In this document: positions 1 to 5,121 of the stretch, piece after piece
How the letters are laid out: every line of letters begins with the position of its first letter
How positions within the stretch are numbered: the stretch's first letter is position 1
NCBI GenBank assembly: GCA_030428025.1
Contig: JAUIBJ010000059.1
Span: forward strand, 1-10,844
DNA length: 10,844 bases
Direction of reading: 5' to 3'
Source of the DNA: Alphaproteobacteria bacterium
GTDB taxonomy: Bacteria > Pseudomonadota > Alphaproteobacteria > Rhodobacterales > Rhodobacteraceae
Position numbers and translations under genes: made by a program
The notes under the pieces: model-generated
What the model was told of the DNA's origin: nothing
The model's database searches: none
The model's input: the letters and a program-made list of their open reading frames with translations, nothing else

Positions 1-367
1 CGGGTACTATTCCGACGTGTGGCTGAAGAAGCCGTGGTGTTGCGTGCAGTGGGGCGCGCGGCCGACGCCGGACGTGATGTATTCGCTAGCCTACAAGGAC
101 GATGCGGCCTGGAACGAGAGCCACTGGCAGAACGAGCGCTTCAACGATCTGCTGCTGATGGCCAAGTCGGAACTCGATGATGCCAAGCGGTCCGAGATGT
201 ACCGCGAGATGGCGGTTCTGGCCAAGGACGACGGCGGCACGGTCATCCCGATGTTCCCGAACTTCGTCTATGCGCGGCGCAAGAACGTGAAGCACGGGGA
301 AAACCTGGCTCCGAGCTGGCAGATGGACGGCGCGCGTGGCTGCAGCCGCTGGTGGTTCGAGAGCTAA
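1..367 (+). CDS. ABC transporter solute-binding protein, family 5 (C-terminal part, cut by window edge)
   Basis: This is the last ~121 residues of a periplasmic substrate-binding protein of the DppA/OppA/NikA class (SBP family 5); the reading frame is open back to base 2 and the start lies outside the window. Visible family features are the strand leading into a W-x-x-RPTPD segment, followed by a Y-x-D-x-x-A-W-N-E-S-x-W loop, the helix FNDLLLMAKSELD, and the A-x-D-x-x-x-V-I-P-M-F-P-N-F sequence near the end, all typical of the C-terminal lobe. It would bind the ligand outside the inner membrane and deliver it to the two permeases encoded just downstream. Three cysteines are present, a CC pair and one near the C-terminus, so a disulfide is possible in the periplasm. 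The substrate class (peptide, nickel chelate, opine or other) cannot be read from this fragment. The family call is firm; the substrate is unknown. Confidence 0.9.
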   Translation, partial: GYYSDVWLKKPWCCVQWGARPTPDVMYSLAYKDDAAWNESHWQNERFNDLLLMAKSELDDAKRSEMYREMAVLAKDDGGTVIPMFPNFVYARRKNVKHGENLAPSWQMDGARGCSRWWFES

Positions 368-377
368 ACAAAGTATT

Positions 378-400
378 GCCCCGGCGGTTTCCGCCGGGGC
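378..400 (+). terminator. GC-rich hairpin between binding-protein and permease genes
   Basis: A perfect 10-bp stem (GCCCCGGCGG / CCGCCGGGGC) with a TTT loop begins 10 bases after the stop codon of the binding-protein gene. Only a short ATTTC follows, so there is no proper U-tract. A second small hairpin (CGGCG-ATTT-CGCCG, 420-433) lies just downstream. In binding-protein-dependent ABC operons such hairpins commonly act as partial terminators or protect the 3' end of the abundant binding-protein message. That reading is inference here. The remaining ~130 bases before the next gene show no clear promoter. Confidence 0.65.
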
Positions 401-562
401 ATTTCACGAAGCCCGGACCCGGCGATTTCGCCGTGGGCGGGCCAACAAAAGGCCAGATGCGGGGCGAGGCGCCCGGCACCTGTTCAAGTAACAACATCTG
501 TTAGGCCGCGAGCCTGATCGTGCAACAGGCGACAAACGCGGCAAGAACAGCAGGAGGGACAG

Positions 563-1519
563 ATGGGAGACATTCTAGGGCTCGTTGGAAAACGGCTCGG
601 TTTGGGACTGATCATTCTACTGGTCATCTCAGTCATAATCTTTTTCATGGTCGAGCTTTTGCCGGGCGATATCGCCCAGGCTGTGCTCGGTCAGGGGGCG
701 ACCGAGGAAAACCTTGCCGCCCTGCGCAAGCAGATGGGGCTCGATCAGCCCGCGATCGTGCGCTATCTGGACTGGCTCAGCGGTGCGGTCATGTTCGATT
801 TCGGCAATTCGATCGTCACCGGCGAATCCGTCGCCAACACGATCAGCGACCGGTTCATGAACACCCTATTTCTGGCCGCGTATGCCGCTGTGATCGCGGT
901 GCCGGTGTCGATCCTGCTCGGCGTCGTCGTTGCGCTGCTGCGCAACTCGATCTTCGACCGGGTGGCCAACGTGGTCACGCTGTCCTTCATTTCGTCGCCC
1001 GAGTTTTTCCTGGGCTACATCCTGATCCTCTATTTCGCCGTGACCTGGGGGATGTTCCCGGCCATTTCCAGCCTCAGCGAGGGGATGAGTTTCCTGCAGC
1101 TCCTGGAACGCACCTTCCTGCCGGCGCTGACGCTGGTTCTGGTGGTGATGGCGCATATGATGCGGATGACCCGGGCGGCCATCATCAACCTTCTTGCCTC
1201 GCCCTATATCGAGATGGCGCGGTTGAAGGGCGCACCGCCATGGAAGGTGATCGTCAAGCACGCCCTGCCCAACGCCTGGGCGCCGATCATCAACGTCGTG
1301 GCGCTGAACCTGGCCTACCTGATCACCGGCGTGGTGCTGGTCGAGGTGGTCTATGTCTATCCCGGCATCGGGCAGGCGCTGGTCGACGCGGTCAGCAAAC
1401 GTGACTTCCCTGTGGTGCAGGCCTGCTGCCTGATCTTCGCCGCAACCTTCATTCTGCTGAACCTTGCGGCGGATGTGGGCGCCATTCTCACCAATCCGCG
1501 TCTGCGGCATCCGAAGTGA
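563..1519 (+). CDS. DppB-type ABC transporter permease
   Basis: Inner-membrane permease of the dipeptide/oligopeptide/nickel family, one of the two channel-forming subunits. The 318-residue length is normal for DppB/OppB. An N-terminal membrane helix (about residues 11-31) runs into the family sequence VELLPGD. A periplasmic loop with LRKQMGLDQP follows (residues 54-63), then helices near 102-125, 136-160, 186-200, 245-265 and 286-305. The cytoplasmic EAA loop that docks on the ATPase is clear at residues 213-237 (SPYIEMARLKGAPPWKVI, then LPN), and the conserved YPGIG follows at 266-270. The ATG start is set by AGGAGG at 552-557, five bases upstream. A 294-residue open frame at 520-1404 over the same DNA is a shadow. 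It is followed by the partner permease after 12 bases. Confidence 0.95.
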   Translation: MGDILGLVGKRLGLGLIILLVISVIIFFMVELLPGDIAQAVLGQGATEENLAALRKQMGLDQPAIVRYLDWLSGAVMFDFGNSIVTGESVANTISDRFMNTLFLAAYAAVIAVPVSILLGVVVALLRNSIFDRVANVVTLSFISSPEFFLGYILILYFAVTWGMFPAISSLSEGMSFLQLLERTFLPALTLVLVVMAHMMRMTRAAIINLLASPYIEMARLKGAPPWKVIVKHALPNAWAPIINVVALNLAYLITGVVLVEVVYVYPGIGQALVDAVSKRDFPVVQACCLIFAATFILLNLAADVGAILTNPRLRHPK

Positions 1520-1531
1520 GGGAGTAGACAG

Positions 1532-2761
1532 ATGAGTATCACAGTCTTCGTATTCGGTTACTACACCGTGCTTCTGGCCGCATCCTGCATCGCGGCTTAC
1601 TTCAACCAAAGGGCGATCTTTATTCTGGTCTTTTCGCTGACGCTGGTGTCCTTCGTGCTGGGCATCGTCGGCGGGGCCGGCGCGCTTCAGGCAGTCGCAG
1701 TCTTTGCAGGGCTTCTGGCGCTGGCAGGCATGATTTCCTACGGCTTCCGGGAATTCCTGATCCAGATGGCGGAAGGGGATATTGGTGCACCGCTTCGCGG
1801 CAACAGTACGGTCTTCGTGCTCGTCATTGCAGCGTTGGTCGTGCTGGCATTCATCTCGGCCGCCTACGGCTGGGGACTGACCGAAATCTTCGTTGCGCTC
1901 GCGGCCCTGATGCTGATTCTGGTGCCGCTCTCGCCCGATACGGCCAAGGAGTTGCGGACCGCGCCGATGACGGCGGCGTTCGGCCTGTTCGTGGTCTTTA
2001 CCTATGCGGTTCTGGGCATCTTCGCGCCGTGGATCGCGCCGCATGGCGAGGCCGAGGTAATCGCATCGGCCTTCGCTCCAGCGGATGAGAACATGTTGCT
2101 CGGTGCCGACCAGCTGGGCCGCGACATGTTCAGCCGGATCGTCTATGGCACGCGCAACTCGGTCGGGCTGGCCCTGGCCGCGACCGTCGCCGCCTTTTTC
2201 CTCGGCGCGCTGGCAGGGCTTCTGGCCGCTACCAAGGGCGGCTGGTTCGATCAGCTGATGGGCCGGGTTGCCGACGTGATCATGTCGATCCCGTCGCTCA
2301 TCTTCGCGCTTCTGATGCTGTCGATCTTCGGCCCGCATATCCAAGTGATCATCATAGCCGTCGCCGTGATCTATGCGCCGCGCGTCTTCCGCCTGACCCG
2401 GGCGGTTGCGGGCAACGTCGTGGTCATGGACTATATTGAGGCAGCCAAGCTGCGCGGGGAGGGAACCTGGTACCTGATCCGCCGTGAGATCCTGCCCAAC
2501 TCCACTGCGCCGCTGGTGGCTGAATTCGGGCTGGAATTCTGCTTCGTCTTCCTGCTCGTGGCAGGGCTCAGCTTCCTCGGCCTCGGCATCCAGCCGCCCA
2601 CGGCGGACTGGGGCTCGATGGTGCGCGAGAACGCGACCCTGATCTCGTTCGGAGACATCACGCCACTCATTCCGGCGGCGGCCATCGCCCTGCTGACGGT
2701 GGCGGTGAACTTCGTCGTCGACTGGATGCTGTTCCGGTCCTCTGGCCTGAAGGAGAAGTAA
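1532..2761 (+). CDS. DppC-type ABC transporter permease with long hydrophobic N-terminal extension
   Basis: Second channel subunit of the importer. Residues from about 145 onward match ordinary DppC/OppC proteins: a first membrane helix ending in IFAPWIAPHG (163-172), the LGADQLGRDMFSRI motif (190-203), the EAA loop YIEAAKLRGEGTWYLIRREI (301-320) followed by LPN, and the LSFLGLGIQPP-x-x-DWG stretch (346-361). The first ~140 residues are extra. They contain about five further hydrophobic segments (near 4-23, 28-50, 52-70, 92-112 and 116-133) and bring the length to 409 residues against about 300 for the family. The ATG start is supported by GGGAG at 1520-1524 with seven-base spacing, and the extension is in frame without a break. 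It may be a lineage-specific module for stability, assembly or an extra partner. Permease identity is firm; the extension's role is unknown. Confidence 0.93.
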   Translation: MSITVFVFGYYTVLLAASCIAAYFNQRAIFILVFSLTLVSFVLGIVGGAGALQAVAVFAGLLALAGMISYGFREFLIQMAEGDIGAPLRGNSTVFVLVIAALVVLAFISAAYGWGLTEIFVALAALMLILVPLSPDTAKELRTAPMTAAFGLFVVFTYAVLGIFAPWIAPHGEAEVIASAFAPADENMLLGADQLGRDMFSRIVYGTRNSVGLALAATVAAFFLGALAGLLAATKGGWFDQLMGRVADVIMSIPSLIFALLMLSIFGPHIQVIIIAVAVIYAPRVFRLTRAVAGNVVVMDYIEAAKLRGEGTWYLIRREILPNSTAPLVAEFGLEFCFVFLLVAGLSFLGLGIQPPTADWGSMVRENATLISFGDITPLIPAAAIALLTVAVNFVVDWMLFRSSGLKEK

Positions 2762-2762
2762 A

Positions 2763-4448
2763 ATGAAGAAATTCTCGGACAAGGATGTCCTTCTCGAGAT
2801 CAAGGGCCTGAAGATCCAGGGCTATACCGACGAGACATGGATCGACATCATCAAAGGTGTCGACCTGACCCTCCACCGGGGCGAGGTGATGGGGTTGATA
2901 GGCGAATCCGGGGCGGGCAAGTCCACCATCGGCGCGGCTGCCATGGGTTATGCCCGTGACGGTACGCGCATTTCGGACGGTTCGATCGAATTCGACGGGA
3001 TGGAACTGACCACCGCCTCGGAGGAGGAAAAGCGCAGCCTGCGCGGCTCCCGCATCGCCTATGTGGCGCAGTCGGCGGCCGCGTCCTTCAACCCGGCGCA
3101 CAAGCTGATCGACCAGCATACCGAGGCGCCGGTGCAATACCGCATCAAGAAGCGGATGGAGGCACAGGAGGACGCGATCGAACTGTACCGTCGGCTGCGC
3201 CTGCCCAACCCTGAAGAGATCGGCTTCCGCTATCCCCACCAGGTGTCGGGCGGCCAGCTTCAGCGGGCGATGACGGCGATGGCCATGTCCTGCCGGCCGG
3301 ACCTGATCATCTTTGACGAGCCCACCACGGCGCTTGACGTGACGACCCAGATCGAGGTGCTGGCGGCGATCCGTGACATCGTCGACCAGTTCAACACCGC
3401 CGCGATCTACATCACCCATGACCTTGCGGTCGTGGCGCAGATGGCCGACACGATCAAGGTGCTGCTGAAGGGCGAAGAGGTGGAACAGGCGCCAACTGCC
3501 GAGATGCTGTCGAATCCCAAGGAGGACTATACCAAGTCGCTCTGGGCAGTGCGCAGCTTCACCAGTCCTCAGAAATACCGGCCCAAAGACGGTGTGCCGC
3601 TCATCTCGGTGCAGAACGTGGATGCCTCCTATACCGGTGGGGCCAAGGTGCTCGACGATGTGTCATTCGACATCTACGAGGGCATGACCGTGGCGGTGGT
3701 GGGCGAATCCGGCTCGGGCAAGTCGACCACGGCACGGGTGATCACCGGGCTTCTGCCGCCGTCGAAGGGGCAGGTGCTGTTCAAGGGCGAACCCTTCCCG
3801 CCCAACTACAAGGACCGCACCCGCGACCAGCTGCGCCAGTGTCAGATGATCTATCAGATGGCCGACACAGCGCTGAACCCGAAAGTGAAGATCGCCGAGA
3901 TCATCGGCCGCCCGGCGCAGTTCTATTCCGGGCTGAGCGGCGCGGCGCTGAAGAACCGGGTAGACGAGATCCTCGACCTTATCGAGCTTGAACCCTCGAA
4001 GTTCTACAACCGCTATCCGCCCGAGCTTTCGGGTGGTCAGAAACAGCGGATCGGGATCGCTAGAGCACTGGCGGCCGAGCCCACCTTCATTGTCTGCGAC
4101 GAGGTGACCTCGGCGCTCGACCAGCTGGTGGCGGAAGGCATCCTGCGGCTGCTAGACCGTCTGCAGAACGAGCTGAATCTGTCCTACATGTTCATCACCC
4201 ACGATCTGGCCACCGTGCGCTCGATCGCCGACGAGGTGGTGGTGATGCAACACGGAAAGGTGGTGGAACAGGGGCCGAAGGACGAGATGTTCACGCCGCC
4301 GCACCACCCCTATACCGACCTGCTGCTGAGTTCGGTGCCGGAGATGGATCCGAACTGGCTGACCACGTTGCTGGAGGAACGCGGCGTAGACAATGTGGGT
4401 GATGCCGCGACCGCCAAGATCGACCCGAACGACGAAAAGGTCAGCTAG
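2763..4448 (+). CDS. Fused double-ATPase subunit of peptide-type ABC importer (DppD-DppF fusion)
   Basis: A single 561-residue protein carries both nucleotide-binding domains that drive the two permeases. Domain 1: Walker A GESGAGKST (47-55), Q-loop Gln103, signature VSGGQLQR (161-168), Walker B LIIFDEPT (181-188) with catalytic Glu186, and switch His219. Domain 2: Walker A GESGSGKST (314-322), Q-loop Gln365, signature LSGGQKQR (422-429), Walker B ending CDEVTSALD with Glu447, and His480. All catalytic residues are present in both halves, so two active sites are expected. After the second half an HPYT motif (515-518) and a short tail follow; the first half has DYTKSL instead of HPYT, and neither tail has the cysteine cluster seen in some DppD/OppD proteins. 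The gene starts one base after the previous stop, with AAGGAG at 2750-2755, so translation is coupled. Similar fused subunits include GsiA. The substrate remains unknown. Confidence 0.95.
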   Translation: MKKFSDKDVLLEIKGLKIQGYTDETWIDIIKGVDLTLHRGEVMGLIGESGAGKSTIGAAAMGYARDGTRISDGSIEFDGMELTTASEEEKRSLRGSRIAYVAQSAAASFNPAHKLIDQHTEAPVQYRIKKRMEAQEDAIELYRRLRLPNPEEIGFRYPHQVSGGQLQRAMTAMAMSCRPDLIIFDEPTTALDVTTQIEVLAAIRDIVDQFNTAAIYITHDLAVVAQMADTIKVLLKGEEVEQAPTAEMLSNPKEDYTKSLWAVRSFTSPQKYRPKDGVPLISVQNVDASYTGGAKVLDDVSFDIYEGMTVAVVGESGSGKSTTARVITGLLPPSKGQVLFKGEPFPPNYKDRTRDQLRQCQMIYQMADTALNPKVKIAEIIGRPAQFYSGLSGAALKNRVDEILDLIELEPSKFYNRYPPELSGGQKQRIGIARALAAEPTFIVCDEVTSALDQLVAEGILRLLDRLQNELNLSYMFITHDLATVRSIADEVVVMQHGKVVEQGPKDEMFTPPHHPYTDLLLSSVPEMDPNWLTTLLEERGVDNVGDAATAKIDPNDEKVS

Positions 4449-4466
4449 GCCCTGCGTGCAAAGAAA

Positions 4467-4495
4467 AAACGGCGGAGGGAACCCCTCCGCCGTTT
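4467..4495. terminator. Bidirectional rho-independent terminator
   Basis: A perfect 13-bp stem (AAACGGCGGAGGG / CCCTCCGCCGTTT) with an AAC loop begins 18 bases after the ATPase stop codon. On the plus strand only TTTCG follows. On the minus strand the stem is followed by a six-T run, the canonical arrangement. It therefore closes the ABC operon and also ends transcription of the minus-strand small-protein genes to its right, 28 bases after the last of them. Confidence 0.85.
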
Positions 4496-4523
4496 CGCAT
4501 TCGCGGCCAGCCGACCTTGGGGT

Positions 4524-4643
4524 TCAGAGAATCGCCATTGCGGAAAAGACCATCGTGGCGACGATCAGGCCATAGACAATCACAACGGATTGCCACGTCG
4601 CGCTGTGCATCCGCATTTCGCGGATCAGTTCATCGCGGTTCAT
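4524..4643 (-). CDS. 39-residue predicted single-pass membrane protein, paralogue A
   Basis: I do not recognise this protein. It reads M-N-R-D-E-L-I-R-E-M at the start, then RMHSATWQSVV (residues 11-21), then a hydrophobic stretch (about 20-39) that reaches the C-terminus and ends in SAMAIL. This predicts a short charged N-terminal helix on the cytoplasmic side and one membrane helix. GGGAG at 4653-4657 lies about seven to nine bases before the ATG, a good ribosome-binding site. It is 30/39 identical to the small protein encoded just upstream at 4786-4908, and many of the shared residues use different codons, which is strong evidence that it is translated. It is followed after 28 bases by a terminator in the right orientation. 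It is too short for a default gene caller. A role as a small subunit or regulator of a membrane complex is plausible but unsupported. Confidence 0.85.
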   Translation of the reverse strand: MNRDELIREMRMHSATWQSVVIVYGLIVATMVFSAMAIL

Positions 4644-4705
4644 CTTTTGGCTCCCTTCTCGGCAGAGGGAAAGCGCGGGCGCTAACCAAGGTTACAATTG
4701 CAAAC

Positions 4706-4732
4706 GCCGCGCGGTCTGGCCAACCGCCCGGC
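4706..4732 (-). terminator. Hairpin between the two small-protein genes
   Basis: On the minus strand GCCGGGCGGT pairs with ACCGCGCGGC (one G-G mismatch) around a seven-base loop, followed by GTTTG. It lies 53 bases after the stop of the first small gene and 62 bases before the ATG of the second. It may be a weak terminator or a processing/stability hairpin that sets different levels for the two genes. The T-tract is short, so this is tentative. Confidence 0.45.
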
Positions 4733-4785
4733 GCTTCCGGTCTGATCTAGAGCGTGGTCCGGACGCGCGCGGCGCCCGATCCGGC

Positions 4786-4908
4786 TTAGGCGGTGATCGC
4801 CATCGCCGAGAGCACCAACGTTCCGACAAGCAGCCCGTACACCAGCACCACAGACTGCCAGGTGGCACTGTGCATACGCAATTCGCGGTTCAGTTCGTCG
4901 CGGGTCAT
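4786..4908 (-). CDS. 40-residue predicted single-pass membrane protein, paralogue B
   Basis: An unrecognised small protein, the first of a tandem pair on the minus strand downstream of carB. The N-terminus is M-T-R-D-E-L-N-R-E-L, followed by RMHSATWQSVV (residues 11-21), identical to the neighbour at 4524-4643, and a hydrophobic segment (about 20-40) with LVYGLLVGTLVLSAMAI. One membrane helix with the N-terminus in the cytoplasm is predicted. A consensus AGGAGG (4915-4920) sits six bases before the ATG. Comparing the two genes codon by codon, 30 of 39 residues match and 15 of those 30 use different synonymous codons, so selection has acted on the protein. A promoter-like sequence lies 64 bases upstream of the start. 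A 117-residue open frame on the same strand (4682-5035) is in another frame and is judged a shadow. No function can be assigned. Confidence 0.87.
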   Translation of the reverse strand: MTRDELNRELRMHSATWQSVVLVYGLLVGTLVLSAMAITA

Positions 4909-4971
4909 GATCGGCCTCCTGGGTCTTCGTGGTTACGGTCTTGCTTGAAGGCGTGCTGCCCTCATGGCTCG

Positions 4972-4999
4972 CATATAGCCAGCCTTTCCAAACACGCAA
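4972..4999 (-). promoter_or_regulatory. Candidate sigma-70-type promoter for the small-protein genes
   Basis: On the minus strand TTGCGT (4994-4999) and TATATG (4972-4977) are separated by 16 bases. They match three of six and four of six bases of the -35 and -10 consensus. Transcription would begin near 4965, giving a leader of about 57 bases before the first small gene. Predicted by eye only. Confidence 0.45.
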
Positions 5000-5020
5000 G
5001 AAAAATGTGTGTCGGAATTC

Positions 5021-5035
5021 ATGCAGTTTCTGCAT
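5021..5035. repeat. Perfect inverted repeat ATGCAG-TTT-CTGCAT, possible operator
   Basis: Six-base arms around a three-base centre lie about 22 bases upstream of the -35 element of the candidate promoter at 4972-4999. The place and symmetry fit a site for a dimeric transcription factor. On the minus strand it is followed 15 bases later by a five-T run, so a weak carB terminator is an alternative. I cannot name a regulator. Confidence 0.4.
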
Positions 5036-5060
5036 AGCCGAAAGCGCTTGGCGTCATGGC

Positions 5061-5106
5061 TGTGGATAGGTGAAATTTTCCACGTTATTCCAGATGGTTA
5101 TCCACT
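5061..5106. promoter_or_regulatory. Cluster of three DnaA-box-like 9-mers downstream of carB
   Basis: TGTGGATAG (5061-5069, reverse complement CTATCCACA), TTTTCCACG (5076-5084) and TTATCCACT (5098-5106) each match eight of nine bases of the TTWTNCACA DnaA box. The outer two form a seven-base inverted pair (GTGGATA / TATCCAC). The 50 bases from 5061 hold only 19 G or C, in a GC-rich window. Possible roles are DnaA binding/titration or control of the small genes; chance AT-rich sequence is the alternative. Confidence 0.4.
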
Positions 5107-5121
5107 ATCTTGCCGGTGGCG

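Noticed and set aside
520..1404. 294-residue plus-strand frame over the DppB-type gene
   Set aside because: Out of frame with the permease, Arg/Gly/Ala-rich composition and no motif; the 563 start has the ribosome-binding site and the conserved protein.
866..2803. 645-residue open frame on the minus strand across both permease genes
   Set aside because: Rich in Arg, His, Gln, Asp and Glu without any recognisable motif; it is antisense to two clear permeases in GC-rich DNA, where long shadow frames are expected.
4393..4750. 60- and 77-residue plus-strand frames at 4393-4575 and 4517-4750
   Set aside because: They run through the terminator hairpin or antisense to small gene A, with no motif and no convincing ribosome-binding site.
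4682..5035. 117-residue minus-strand frame over the intergenic region
   Set aside because: Overlaps small gene B in a different frame, runs through the promoter-like region and the hairpin, and has a low-quality composition; the paralogous small gene explains the DNA better.
5061..5106. Main chromosomal replication origin
   Set aside because: Only three imperfect DnaA boxes and none of the usual origin neighbours (dnaA, dnaN, hemE, parAB) are present; kept as a DnaA-box cluster only.
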